Below, one piece after another: positions 1 through 8,540 of a DNA stretch of 64,000 nt. Location of the stretch: positions 62,001 through 126,000 of the forward strand of contig JAFAFW010000020.1 in the NCBI GenBank assembly GCA_023423275.1, given 5' to 3'. This DNA comes from Pseudomonadota bacterium (lineage in GTDB: Bacteria > Pseudomonadota > Alphaproteobacteria > Rhizobiales > Hyphomicrobiaceae). The first letter of the stretch is position 1, and each line of letters opens with the position of its first letter. Below the pieces are notes generated by a model. The model was not told where the DNA came from. It was given only the letters and a program-made list of their open reading frames with translations, and made no database searches. The translations under genes and the position numbers were made by a program.

Positions 1-174
1 GACCTCAGCCTCGGGCACCGCTTTCTCGATTGCCGCCTTGAAGGGCGCGAGCTGATCGTTCTCGATCGCGGTGTAGATCGTCACCTGGGTCTTTTGCGCA
101 AGGCTCGCGGTGGCTGTCAAACCGAATGCGGCACACGCCGCGGCGGCAAATGCAAAACTCGTCTTCAACTTCAT
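1..174 (-). CDS. ABC transporter substrate-binding protein, N-terminal fragment (probably 2-aminoethylphosphonate)
   Basis: Only the first 58 codons lie in the window; the gene runs off the left edge. The ATG at 172-174 is preceded by a strong Shine-Dalgarno (GGAGGGA, about 181-187). A typical Sec signal peptide ends near residue 26 (TATASLAQ), and the mature protein opens with VTIYTAIENDQL, the start seen in Fe(III)/phosphonate-type periplasmic binding proteins. The protein should bind solute in the periplasm for an ABC importer encoded further left. Its position beside phnYAW suggests 2-aminoethylphosphonate as ligand; that is inferred from context, since too little of the protein is visible to identify it alone. 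Confidence 0.75.
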   Translation of the reverse strand, partial: MKLKTSFAFAAAACAAFGLTATASLAQKTQVTIYTAIENDQLAPFKAAIEKAVPEAEV

Positions 175-371
175 AGATACTCCCTCCTTCGCGACAAAAA
201 CAGAAACTGGTCTACGCTTGCATCCGGCTTCCAAGCCGGTGGTGCGTTTTTCATGAACCTGCTGACGGATGCGCCTCGCGCCTGCTGTGTTGAAGTTTAT
301 TGGAACGCATACTACGTCGGGTAGCTCGAATTTGCATAGGGATTCGATATCGCAAGTCGCGATTTCCGGCT
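175..371. other. Leader/promoter region of the binding-protein gene with a 16-bp inverted repeat
   Basis: No gene is supported here. A perfect inverted repeat (CCGGCTT CC AAGCCGG, 224-239) lies about 50 bases upstream of the binding-protein ATG. It could be an operator or an mRNA hairpin. No Pho box is visible in this stretch. Confidence 0.4.
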
Positions 372-397
372 AAAAAAATAGGCCTCCAAGGGAGGCC
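372..397 (-). terminator. Rho-independent terminator downstream of phnY
   Basis: On the minus strand a 7-bp perfect stem (GGCCTCC / GGAGGCC, arms 381-387 and 391-397, 3-base loop) is followed by a T-rich run (TATTTTTTTA, 371-380). It lies about 170 bases past the phnY stop codon and would end the phnW-phnA-phnY transcript before the binding-protein gene. Confidence 0.75.
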
Positions 398-567
398 CAT
401 TAATGATTTTGGACACTGTGCATAATCGAGCAGCGCTTTGCCCTGGGTATGAGCAGCCTGGAAACGGGCGCAGGTATTCTCACTCATCCCGGCTTCCCGT
501 TTGACACGATACGACGACATGAAGGAGCAGCGCACTTAATCTCATCAAAATTCCGAACACCACGCCC

Positions 568-2034
568 TTATCCCTGCGGCCAAGGCAGCGAATAGGTCTT
601 GACGTTGGAATAGCTCTTCATCGCTTCCCAAACGCCTTCCTTGTAGCCGAGGCCGGAATCCTTGATCCCGCCGAACGGCGACATCTCGATGCGGTAACCC
701 GGCACTTCCCAGATATTGACCGTACCGACATCCAGCTCGTTGACGAAGCGCGTGATGTAGTCGAGCCGGTTGGTGCAGACGCCTGACGACAGGCCGAACG
801 CCGTCGAATTGGAAATGCGGATGACGTCGTCAATGTTATTCGGACAGCGAATGATCGGCACGACCGGGCCGAAAGTTTCTTCTTTCACCAGTTCGCAGGT
901 GTAAGGAATGTGATCGACGACCGTGACCGGGAACAACGCACCCTTGCGGTCGTTGCCGTGCAACAGCTTTGCACCTTTGGCGACCGCGTCGTTGACACGG
1001 GCCTCGAATTCCATCGCGGCGCGCTCGTGGATGACGGTTCCGACGTCGGTGTTCGGATCCATCGGATCGCCGGACCGTAGTTTCTTCGCCTTCGCCAGAA
1101 CCTTCTCAGCAAACGCGTCCGCGACCTTCTCAACCACAAGAATCCGTTTGACGGCCGTGCAGCGTTGTCCGGAATTCTTAGTCGCGCCTTGCACCGCCAG
1201 TTCGGCGGCCTTGTCGAGGTCCGCGTCCTCCATGACGATCAGCGGATCATTGCCGCCGAGTTCCAGGATAATGCGCCTGTAGCCCGCCTTCTCGGCAATG
1301 TACTTGCCGACCTTGACGCTGCCCGTGAAGGTGACGATGTCGGCGCGCGGATCTGTGATCATGGCGTCGCCCATGGTGCGCGGGTTGCCGGTGACGATCG
1401 ACAGCATCTCCGGCGGCAGACCAGCTTCATAAAGGATGTCTGCGAGCAGCAGCGCGGTCAGCGGCGTCAACTCGGTCGGCTTGGCGACGACGCGGTTGTT
1501 GGTTGCGATCGCCGGGGCGATCTTGTGGCTGATCATGTTCAGCGGGTGATTGAAGGGTGTGATCGCCGAAATGCAGCCAAGCACCGGCGTGCGCGACGTA
1601 TAAATGCGCCGCGCCTTGCCGTGCGGGGTGATATCGCAGGAATAGATCTCGCTGTCGTCGCGGATCACCATCTGCCCGGCGAGCAGATAGACGTCATAAG
1701 CGCGCCCCACTTCGTACAGCGAATCCTTCAGGCAAAGTCCGGATTCGGCCGTGATGAGGTGCGCAATCTCCTCGCGGCGCGACGCCAGGATTTCTGCCGT
1801 CCGCGTCAGGATTTTCTGCCGGTCGTAACGGGTCAGCTTCGACTTGTAGTCATTACCGATGCGGAATGCCTCGGCCACCTGCGCGGGGCTGGCGGCCGGC
1901 ACTGTCCCGACGACTTCACCGGTATAGGGATTGAAGACCTCGACGCGCTCATCGGCATCCACCAGTTTGCCGGCGATGCGCATTTTTTCGTGTCTGGCCG
2001 TAGGCAGTTTCGGCGCTCTCACCTTTTCCTGCAT
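568..2034 (-). CDS. phnY: Phosphonoacetaldehyde dehydrogenase PhnY
   Basis: Cytosolic NAD(P)-dependent aldehyde dehydrogenase of 488 residues, the usual family length. It should oxidise phosphonoacetaldehyde to phosphonoacetate. Visible landmarks are the PFNHPLN segment near 160, TFTGSV near 236-240, the general base in LELGGNDP (Glu258) and the catalytic cysteine in SGQRCTAV (Cys292). The first 17 residues are charged and not obviously conserved, so Met18 (MRIAGKL) is an alternative start. It is the third gene of a phnW-phnA-phnY operon, with 27 bases between phnA and phnY. The assignment as PhnY rather than a generic aldehyde dehydrogenase rests on the flanking phnA and phnW. Confidence 0.9.
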   Translation of the reverse strand: MQEKVRAPKLPTARHEKMRIAGKLVDADERVEVFNPYTGEVVGTVPAASPAQVAEAFRIGNDYKSKLTRYDRQKILTRTAEILASRREEIAHLITAESGLCLKDSLYEVGRAYDVYLLAGQMVIRDDSEIYSCDITPHGKARRIYTSRTPVLGCISAITPFNHPLNMISHKIAPAIATNNRVVAKPTELTPLTALLLADILYEAGLPPEMLSIVTGNPRTMGDAMITDPRADIVTFTGSVKVGKYIAEKAGYRRIILELGGNDPLIVMEDADLDKAAELAVQGATKNSGQRCTAVKRILVVEKVADAFAEKVLAKAKKLRSGDPMDPNTDVGTVIHERAAMEFEARVNDAVAKGAKLLHGNDRKGALFPVTVVDHIPYTCELVKEETFGPVVPIIRCPNNIDDVIRISNSTAFGLSSGVCTNRLDYITRFVNELDVGTVNIWEVPGYRIEMSPFGGIKDSGLGYKEGVWEAMKSYSNVKTYSLPWPQG

Positions 2035-2061
2035 CGTAGGCTCTCCGTTGGATCGCGGTTC

Positions 2062-3312
2062 TCAGACCACGTGATTGAGGGCGACGTCAAAAACGTCGAA
2101 ATTCCGCAGCTTCCGGTCAGCCGGAAGCTGAATTTTGCGATTGGAAATCATCGGCACGCGCTGCTCGGTACGCCCACCATGCGAGCGCAGCGGCTCATCG
2201 AGGCCCGACAGGTCATGCTTCTCAGGCGCCGTGCCCAGCACCTTGTTGCGGGTCGACAGCACCACGATGTCACCGATGCGATCCGGCGGAAGCTCGAACT
2301 GCTCGCACGCAACCGCGCGGCTGCATGCCGTTTCGACACCGTCGACCTTCCAGAGCTTGTCCAGCAGCCCTGGCACCATTGCCTCGTTGGGAACGTGTAC
2401 CGTCGCGAACGATCCCAGCGCGCCGTGATGCGCGACGTAAGGATCGGTGATCGGCAGGATCACCCGCGCCACGCCCTTGCCGAGCCATTCGTCAAACAGG
2501 GTCTGCAGGTAAATGACATCCGGTGAGCCGTCAGCCAGATGCTTGTTGTTCATCCCGTGATCGGCCGTCGCGACGATGATGGCGCCAGCCTTGTCCAGCT
2601 CGGCGAGATAACCATCGATCATCGCGTAGAAGTCGTTGGCGATCTGCGTGCCGGGTCCGGCTTTGTGCTGGATGTAGTCGGTTGTCGATAGATACATCAG
2701 GTCGGGGCGGAACGTGTTCATCAGCTTGACGCCCGCAGCGAAGATGAACTCCGACAGTCCGGCGGAGTAGACATCCGGAACCGGCTTGCCGACGAACTCC
2801 AGCACGTTATCGATGCCGTTGTCCGTCTTGGTCGCCTTGTCTGCCTTTTCCGAGGAAAACGCGATCGCACGGCCCGATGAGTAATCGAGGCCGTTGGACA
2901 GCAGCAGTCGCAGCTTATCCTTGGCCGTCACCATCGCGACCTTCGCTCCTGCGTCGTGGAACGCCCTCAGAATAGTCGGCGCACGCAGGAACTTCGGATC
3001 GTTCATCATCACTTCGGTCTGGGCGGATTCGTCCCAGAAGAAGTTGCCCGCGATGCCGTGGATGGCGGGCGGGCGGCCGGTGATGATCGACAGGTTGTTG
3101 GGATTTGTGAAGCTCGGGATGACGCTATCGGCGAGCAGGTTGGCGCCGTCCTTCATAAAGCGCGCGAACGTCGGTGCCCGCCCGGCCTTGATCGTTTCCT
3201 CAATGTAACCCGGCTCCGAACCGTCGAGGCAAATGACGACAGTCGGCGCACGCGGAAAGCTGTAATTGCGGCCGTTGCAGACGACCTGATTGGCCGCGCG
3301 ATTGGCATTCAT
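2062..3312 (-). CDS. phnA: Phosphonoacetate hydrolase PhnA
   Basis: A 416-residue member of the alkaline phosphatase superfamily that cleaves the C-P bond of phosphonoacetate to acetate and phosphate, using two metal ions. Visible are the first metal-ligand motif VVICLDGSEPG (Asp30), the likely nucleophile threonine in PSFTNPNN (Thr69), and the late metal motif TADHGMNNKH. It sits 13 bases after phnW and 27 before phnY, so the three are cotranscribed. Together they make the PhnW-PhnY-PhnA route, an alternative to the PhnX phosphonatase route, which is not seen here. Confidence 0.93.
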   Translation of the reverse strand: MNANRAANQVVCNGRNYSFPRAPTVVICLDGSEPGYIEETIKAGRAPTFARFMKDGANLLADSVIPSFTNPNNLSIITGRPPAIHGIAGNFFWDESAQTEVMMNDPKFLRAPTILRAFHDAGAKVAMVTAKDKLRLLLSNGLDYSSGRAIAFSSEKADKATKTDNGIDNVLEFVGKPVPDVYSAGLSEFIFAAGVKLMNTFRPDLMYLSTTDYIQHKAGPGTQIANDFYAMIDGYLAELDKAGAIIVATADHGMNNKHLADGSPDVIYLQTLFDEWLGKGVARVILPITDPYVAHHGALGSFATVHVPNEAMVPGLLDKLWKVDGVETACSRAVACEQFELPPDRIGDIVVLSTRNKVLGTAPEKHDLSGLDEPLRSHGGRTEQRVPMISNRKIQLPADRKLRNFDVFDVALNHVV

Positions 3313-3325
3313 CGTTTGAATTCTC

Positions 3326-4468
3326 CTAAGCAGCCGATTTCAGGCTGGAAACACCCATTTCAGCAAGGACGTCCTGGATCGCCGCCAAAGCGCCGCGCAT
3401 ATGGTCGGCGTTCAGCCGTCCGATGCAGCCGATGCGGAAGCTGTCAGCCACCGTCAGCTTGCCCGGATAGATGACGTAGCCGCGGTCTTTCAGCGAGTCG
3501 TAGAACGTCTGGAAAACGAACTTATCGTCCTTCGGCATATGGAAGGTGACAATGATCGGTGCCTGCAGCTTCTCCGGCAGCAGCGGCTTGAACCCCATCG
3601 CCTTCATGCCGTCGATCAACACCCGGCAATTCTCCGCATAGCGCTTTCCGCGTCCGGGCTGACTGCCTTCGGCCTGGAACTCCTTCAGCGCCTGGTGGAA
3701 CGATACGATGACGTGGATCGGCGGCGTGAAGCGATACTGACCGGTCTTGACGAAGTTCTGCCACTGATCGTGCAGGTCGAGAACCAAGGTGGTGGCATTG
3801 CCTTTGGTCTCAGCCAACGCCTCGGTGTGTGCGATGACGAAGCCGAGGCCCGGCACGCCTTCGATGCACTTGTTGGAGGAGGCGGAGACAGCATCGAAGC
3901 TCACAACCTTCGCATCCAGCGGCATCGCTCCGAACGCACTCATGGAGTCGATCAGCAGCCGGCGGCCATGCTTTGCGGCAAGAGCACCGATCTCGACGAC
4001 CGGATTGAGAATGCCGCTGGTCGTCTCACAATGGACCGTAAAAACGTGCGTGATGGATTTGTCTGAGGCGAGGATACGATCAACCTCGGCCAGATCCGGA
4101 GGCGTATCCTCGGGCGTCTCGTGGACGACGACGGCGCGGCGAGCGATGTCGCAAATCTTCTTGGCGCGATGACCGTAGGCGCCGTTGATCAGCAGCAGCA
4201 CTTTGCCATTCGGCGGAATGAACGTCGTCAGCATCGCCTCGACAGCGAAGGTGCCTGAGCCCTGCATCGGAACCGTGACGTGGGTGCCGGTCGCATTCAC
4301 CACCGCCGGCAGCCCCTCCAACACTTCCTTGTTGATACGCAGGAAGGTGGCGTCGCGAGAGCCCCAATCGTGGACCATCACCTCCTTGACCGACTTGGCC
4401 GTGGTCAGCGGGCCCGGCGTCAACAGCAGCGGATCCCCGGTCTCCGACACAGCGCGTTTGCCAACCAT
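3326..4468 (-). CDS. phnW: 2-aminoethylphosphonate:pyruvate aminotransferase PhnW
   Basis: A 380-residue class V PLP aminotransferase. It transfers the amino group of 2-aminoethylphosphonate to pyruvate, giving phosphonoacetaldehyde and alanine. The N-terminal LLLTPGPLTT, the VHCETTSGI segment, the PLP aspartate in LLIDSMSAFG and the Schiff-base lysine in SASSNKCIEG (Lys200) are all present, and the length is normal. It is the first gene of the phnWAY operon and is transcribed divergently from a LysR gene across 103 bases containing a palindromic LysR-type site. Confidence 0.95.
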   Translation of the reverse strand: MVGKRAVSETGDPLLLTPGPLTTAKSVKEVMVHDWGSRDATFLRINKEVLEGLPAVVNATGTHVTVPMQGSGTFAVEAMLTTFIPPNGKVLLLINGAYGHRAKKICDIARRAVVVHETPEDTPPDLAEVDRILASDKSITHVFTVHCETTSGILNPVVEIGALAAKHGRRLLIDSMSAFGAMPLDAKVVSFDAVSASSNKCIEGVPGLGFVIAHTEALAETKGNATTLVLDLHDQWQNFVKTGQYRFTPPIHVIVSFHQALKEFQAEGSQPGRGKRYAENCRVLIDGMKAMGFKPLLPEKLQAPIIVTFHMPKDDKFVFQTFYDSLKDRGYVIYPGKLTVADSFRIGCIGRLNADHMRGALAAIQDVLAEMGVSSLKSAA

Positions 4469-4524
4469 GATGGCTGTCCCAGTTCCTGTTTAATGCGACT
4501 GGTGCAAACAGTAGCGCTCTCGCA

Positions 4525-4541
4525 TATATTGATCCAATATA
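4525..4541. promoter_or_regulatory. LysR-type operator between phnW and the LysR gene
   Basis: A perfect dyad, TATATTG ATC CAATATA, carries the T-N11-A core expected of LysR-family binding sites. It lies in the 103-base divergent region, 57 bases from the phnW start and 31 from the regulator start, so one site could serve both promoters. The palindrome is seen directly; its use by the adjacent regulator is inferred. Confidence 0.65.
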
Positions 4542-4571
4542 CATCTTCGATCGCAAATATAGACCGTATCT

Positions 4572-5483
4572 ATGAATCTGAACCACGTCCTGGCGTTTCA
4601 CAAGGTGGCCGTCGCCGGAAGTTTCACGGTCGCCTCGCGTTTGGGCGGCGTCAGCCAGCCGACACTCTCCGCGCAGGTCCGGGCATTGGAGCGAACGGCC
4701 GGCGTGCCCCTTCTGGAGCGCGGCGGCCGCGGCATTCGTCTGACCGCCGCCGGCCAGGAGCTGTTCACGGCAACCCGAAAGCTGGCGGAGGCCATGGATG
4801 AGGTGGGCCGCGCCCTTGCATCGAGCCGCATTCCGTCGCGGGGACATCTGCGTATCGCAGCCGACAGCGCCGTTCACGTCCTGCCGGTTCTGGCGGAGCT
4901 GAAAAAGGGTACGGCATCGGTCAGCTTCTCGCTGCACATCGATAATTCTGCCGCCGTGATGGCGCGCGTGCTGTCCGACGATGCGGACCTCGGCATCATG
5001 GCGCGCCCGACCTCCGATCCGCGCCTCTTTGCTCTCAAGATCCGTGAAGACAGGTTGGTGCTTCTCGTCCCGACCAAAGATCCTCTGGCTCAACGCAAAC
5101 TGCTGCGTCTGGGAGATCTCGCGGGTCGTGACGTCGTCATCCGCGAACGCGGCTCGATCACCCGGGAAGTCGCGGAGGCTCAGCTCAAGAACTCCGGCGT
5201 CCGGACCGGCCAGGTTTTCGATGTCGCGACGCGCGAGGCCGTCAACGAAGCCGTGGCCTCCGGCTTCGGTATCGGCCTCGCATTCGCCAGCGAAGTGGGC
5301 CGTGATCCGCGCATGGTCGCGATACCAATCCGCGGTTCCGACGTCTCCGTCGCGGAATACGCCATCTGCCTCACGGAACGCCGCGGATTGGGGTCTATCG
5401 CCCGGTTTCTGGAGGCCGCTCGACGGCTTGCACTCCGCAGTGGATGGCTCACCGAACGCGAGAAAAGCGGATCAAAACTGTGA
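4572..5483 (+). CDS. LysR-family transcriptional regulator of the phosphonate operon
   Basis: A 303-residue LysR regulator. Residues 1-60 form the winged helix-turn-helix (LNHVLAFHKVAVAGSFT ... SQPTLSAQVRALE), followed by the linker helix and a periplasmic-binding-protein-like effector domain from about residue 90. It is divergent from phnW, and the intergenic dyad at 4525-4541 is a natural operator. LysR-type control of phosphonoacetate catabolism (PhnR with phnA) is known in pseudomonads. The likely inducer is 2-aminoethylphosphonate or an intermediate. The effector is inferred from position. Confidence 0.88.
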   Translation: MNLNHVLAFHKVAVAGSFTVASRLGGVSQPTLSAQVRALERTAGVPLLERGGRGIRLTAAGQELFTATRKLAEAMDEVGRALASSRIPSRGHLRIAADSAVHVLPVLAELKKGTASVSFSLHIDNSAAVMARVLSDDADLGIMARPTSDPRLFALKIREDRLVLLVPTKDPLAQRKLLRLGDLAGRDVVIRERGSITREVAEAQLKNSGVRTGQVFDVATREAVNEAVASGFGIGLAFASEVGRDPRMVAIPIRGSDVSVAEYAICLTERRGLGSIARFLEAARRLALRSGWLTEREKSGSKL

Positions 5484-5511
5484 CTTAAGTGTTGTATCAA
5501 ACAAGCTTAGA

Positions 5512-5529
5512 GTGTCACAAAACTGTCAT
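5512..5529 (+). promoter_or_regulatory. Pho box upstream of the Na/Pi cotransporter
   Basis: Two 7-bp half sites, GTGTCAC and CTGTCAT, are separated by AAAA, the direct-repeat layout of PhoB boxes (CTGTCAT-N4-CTGTCAY). The second half site is a perfect match and the first has two mismatches to CTGTCAT. It lies 60 bases upstream of the cotransporter start and just past the LysR stop codon. This predicts induction on phosphate starvation. Confidence 0.75.
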
Positions 5530-5588
5530 ACTAAAGGCACCTTCTGATTCGCCGCGCCTACGCGGGCATCTGGGAGAAGAAGAAGAAC

Positions 5589-7307
5589 ATGGCTGGTAGT
5601 GAGCTGCTTCTGACACTTTTGGGTGGCGTGGCACTGCTGCTATGGGGCGTGCGGATGGTCCGAACTGGACTGACCCGTGCGTTCGGCGCGCCACTGCGAG
5701 CTCTTCTCAGTCGCGCTTCACGCAACCGCGTGACGGCGTTCGGCGCCGGCGTCGGTGCTGCGGGCATTCTGCAAAGCGCAACCGCGACTGCACTGCTGCT
5801 CGCGTCCTTCGCGGGCCGGGGGCTCGTCACGCTTCCCGTCGCTCTGGCCATCATGCTCGGCGCCGATGTCGGAACAACGCTGGTAGCCCAAGTTTTCGCG
5901 TTCGACATCAAATGGCTGTGGTCGGCCGCGATGATCACCGGCGTCGTCGTGTTCTCCGTTTCTGACAGCGATCGCGCAAAGAGCATCGGGCGCATCAGCA
6001 TCGGTCTGGCCCTGGTACTCCTGGCATTGACGGTCCTGGGCACGGTGTCCGGCGCTTTGCGCGAAAGCCCGACGGTGGCGATCGTGCTGTCCGCTCTGGG
6101 GACCGAACCGACGATTGCAGTCCTCGTCGCTGCCATCCTGACATGGGTCGCCCATTCAAGCCTGGCGGTCGTCCTCTTCATTCTATCGCTCGCCCTGAGC
6201 GGCGCGGTTGCCCCTACCCTGGCGCTCGCCCTGGTCCTGGGGGCCAACATCGGCGGCGCCATCTCGCCACTCACGGCCTTGACTGGAGCCCCTGTCACCG
6301 CCCGCCGGGTTCCGCTCGGCAATCTCATCGCCCGCGGCGTGGTGGCTGTCGCCATGATCCCGCTCCTCGGCTGGGCCGTTGCCATGCTCAGCCACATCAG
6401 CGCCGATCCCGCACGCCTGATCTTGAACTTCCACACGGCGTTCAATGTCGCCGTGGCTCTGGTCTTCCTTCCACTCCTGACGCCACTGACGCGCCTTGTC
6501 ACCTGGATCCTGCCGCCCCCGGCCCAGGCCCCTGACCGCGCCGTCGCCCAACATCTGGAGACCAGCGTTCTCGATACACCGTCCGAAGCGCTGGGCTGCG
6601 CCATGCGTGAGACACTGCACGTCGGTGATATCGTTCTGGAAATGCTGCGCAAGTCGCTGCCGGCCATCGAGGGCAGCGACTTGAAGATCGTGAAAGAGCT
6701 GGAAAAGGCCGACGATGATGTCGATTCGCTCTACGAGGCGATCAAGCTGTACCTCATCCGCGTGTCCAAATCGAACATGGGCGAGGAAGAATCCCGCCGC
6801 TACGTCGAGATCCTGACGTTCACCACCAATCTGGAGCACGTCGGCGACATCATCGACAAAAACCTGATGGAACTGGCCTCCAAGAAGATCAAGAAGCGCT
6901 ACTCGTTCTCACCCGAAGGGCTGGCGGAGTTGAAGCGGTTCCACGGCCAGGTGGTCGATAATATGCGTCTTGCTCTCAATGTGTTCGCCACCCGCGATGT
7001 CACGCTCGCACGGCGCCTGCTGCAAGTGAAGACGGCGATGCGCGCCAAGGAGTTCGAGGCCGCGGATCGTCATTTCGAGCGCCTGAAGCAGGGACGCGCG
7101 GAATCGATCGAAACCAGCTCGATTCACCTCGACATCATCCGCGACCTGAAGCGCATCAACTCGCATCTGACGTCCGTGGCCTACCCGATCCTGGAAGCAG
7201 CCGGCGAGTTGCGTGACAGCCGGCTGCGCGAAGGAAGCCGGGAGGCAGCATCGACGTCGTCCGACGATACGTCTCTGTTTCGTCCGGTGACAGAAGGCAA
7301 GGCCTGA
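5589..7307 (+). CDS. Na/Pi cotransporter family protein with C-terminal PhoU-like domain
   Basis: A 572-residue inner-membrane protein. The N-terminal 320 residues are hydrophobic, with two related Na/Pi-cotransporter repeats (GILQSATATALLL near 60; VAHSSLAVVLFIL near 184). A four-helix PhoU-like cytoplasmic domain follows from about residue 340 to 550 (HVGDIVLEML, LEHVGDIIDKNLM). It should move inorganic phosphate with sodium. A Pho box stands 60 bases upstream. Next to phnWAY it may handle phosphate released from phosphonates, in either direction. The ATG follows the purine-rich stretch GGGAGAAGAAGAAGAAC. Confidence 0.88.
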   Translation: MAGSELLLTLLGGVALLLWGVRMVRTGLTRAFGAPLRALLSRASRNRVTAFGAGVGAAGILQSATATALLLASFAGRGLVTLPVALAIMLGADVGTTLVAQVFAFDIKWLWSAAMITGVVVFSVSDSDRAKSIGRISIGLALVLLALTVLGTVSGALRESPTVAIVLSALGTEPTIAVLVAAILTWVAHSSLAVVLFILSLALSGAVAPTLALALVLGANIGGAISPLTALTGAPVTARRVPLGNLIARGVVAVAMIPLLGWAVAMLSHISADPARLILNFHTAFNVAVALVFLPLLTPLTRLVTWILPPPAQAPDRAVAQHLETSVLDTPSEALGCAMRETLHVGDIVLEMLRKSLPAIEGSDLKIVKELEKADDDVDSLYEAIKLYLIRVSKSNMGEEESRRYVEILTFTTNLEHVGDIIDKNLMELASKKIKKRYSFSPEGLAELKRFHGQVVDNMRLALNVFATRDVTLARRLLQVKTAMRAKEFEAADRHFERLKQGRAESIETSSIHLDIIRDLKRINSHLTSVAYPILEAAGELRDSRLREGSREAASTSSDDTSLFRPVTEGKA

Positions 7308-7322
7308 TAGAAGTCGCGGGGG

Positions 7323-8171
7323 TTAGTGCACGCGGAGCATGATCAGCCCCGCGACGACGATGCATCCGGCCAGAATGCGGACGCCGTTCACCGGCTCGCG
7401 CAGAAATACGACACCGATCAAGGCTGCAAACAATACGCTGGTCTCGCGCAACGCCGCGACAAGCGCGATCGGAGCAACCGTCATCGCCCATATCGCGATC
7501 GCATAAGCTGCAAGGGACATGGCGCCTCCGGCCAGCACCACCGGCCAGGATGACCTGGCTCCCTCGATCATGATGCGCGGTACGCGAATGAAGCCAAAGA
7601 TGAGCATCGCGATCCCGTCGACGATGAACAGCCAGACGATATAGGGAAATGGCGACGGCCCGATCCGCGCCCCGGTTCCATCGACGATCGTGTATCCTGC
7701 GATCGTGACTGCCGTCAGCAGGGCAAAGCCGATGGATCGCCCCTGAAAACGGACAATGCCCGCGCTTCCGCGCCGCAGAGCCAGCGCCATGATGCCGAGC
7801 GCCAGCAGGATCACACCGGCCCAGCCCGCCAACCCAAGCGGTTCACCCACTCCAACCGCGGCGCCCAACGCCGTGATCAGCGGCGCGGTCCCTCGCGCGA
7901 TCGGATACACTTGCGACAGATCGCCGAACCGATAGGCCTCCGCCAGCGCCACATAGTAGGCAATGTGCACGGCCATCGAGATGCCGATGAAGATCCAGGC
8001 TTCCGGCTCCGGAAAGTCGATAAAAAAGGCGATCGGCGCCACGACGATACCGCTCGCGACTGAAATCAGACACACCGTCGTGAAGGGATCGAGCTTGACC
8101 TTCAGCAGCGCGTTCCATCCGGCATGACAGGCCGCTGCGGCGAGGACAGCCACGAAGACGAACAGATCCAT
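7323..8171 (-). CDS. EamA/DMT-family transporter
   Basis: A 282-residue, highly hydrophobic protein with about ten predicted transmembrane segments arranged as two EamA repeats. The first repeat ends with SQVYPIARGTAPLITALGA, the second with ALRETSVLFAALIGVVFL; these glycine/proline-rich helices are typical of the drug/metabolite transporter family. It runs convergent to the Na/Pi cotransporter with 15 bases between stop codons. The substrate is not readable from sequence. Given the neighbours it might move an amine, amino acid or phosphonate intermediate, but that is only proximity. Confidence 0.8.
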   Translation of the reverse strand: MDLFVFVAVLAAAACHAGWNALLKVKLDPFTTVCLISVASGIVVAPIAFFIDFPEPEAWIFIGISMAVHIAYYVALAEAYRFGDLSQVYPIARGTAPLITALGAAVGVGEPLGLAGWAGVILLALGIMALALRRGSAGIVRFQGRSIGFALLTAVTIAGYTIVDGTGARIGPSPFPYIVWLFIVDGIAMLIFGFIRVPRIMIEGARSSWPVVLAGGAMSLAAYAIAIWAMTVAPIALVAALRETSVLFAALIGVVFLREPVNGVRILAGCIVVAGLIMLRVH

Positions 8172-8320
8172 AGGCTAAGTCTCCGGCTGCAGCCGCAGTC
8201 CTTCAGCGGCTGTCCCGCTGATCGCGAGATTGCCGTCAGCGCGCGCCACGCGCCGCGACAAGGTCGATTGGGTCATAGGAAAGCCCGCAGGCAATGGTGT
8301 CAGGCCAGTCCATAGCGGAA

Positions 8321-8338
8321 CTGACACAAAACTGTCAT
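8321..8338 (+). promoter_or_regulatory. Second Pho-box-like site
   Basis: CTGACAC AAAA CTGTCAT differs from the Pho box at 5512-5529 in only two of 18 positions. It lies 150 bases upstream of the EamA gene (minus strand) and 128 bases upstream of tRNA-Asn (plus strand). By repeat direction it points toward the tRNA, so which gene it would serve is unclear. Confidence 0.45.
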
Positions 8339-8465
8339 CATCTTGCATGCTTGCCGGGGACACGCGCCACGATTTTGCGTCTCAAATGCAGACAAGCGCA
8401 TCAGGGGCTAGCCGGGCCGGAATGTTTCTGCTAAGAGCCCGGGTCTCAAGATGGTCTCCGGCTGA

Positions 8466-8540
8466 TCCGCGGTAGCTCAGCGGTAGAGCAACCGGCTGTT
8501 AACCGGTTGGTCGTAGGTTCGAATCCTACCCGCGGAGCCA
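8466..8540 (+). tRNA. tRNA-Asn (GTT)
   Basis: A complete 75-base cloverleaf. The acceptor arms TCCGCGG (8466-8472) and CCGCGGA (8530-8536) pair perfectly, followed by discriminator G and an encoded CCA (8538-8540). The D-arm (GCTCAGCGGTAGAGC), the anticodon loop CTGTTAA with anticodon GTT, and the T-arm (GTAGGTTCGAATCCTAC) are standard. A short T-run follows at 8542-8546 and may terminate it. I see no second copy of the 3' end elsewhere in the window that would mark an integration event. Confidence 0.98.

Noticed and set aside
1165..2526. 453-codon plus-strand frame opposite phnY and phnA
   Set aside because: It is antisense to two confidently identified enzymes, arginine/histidine-rich and without family motifs. 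A shadow of GC-rich codon structure.
5558..6667. 369-codon minus-strand frame opposite the Na/Pi cotransporter
   Set aside because: Low-complexity Arg/Ser/Ala/Thr composition, antisense to a clear membrane protein; no ribosome site.
8466..8540. tRNA-Asn as an attachment site for an integrated element
   Set aside because: No duplicated tRNA 3' end and no integrase gene were found in the window.
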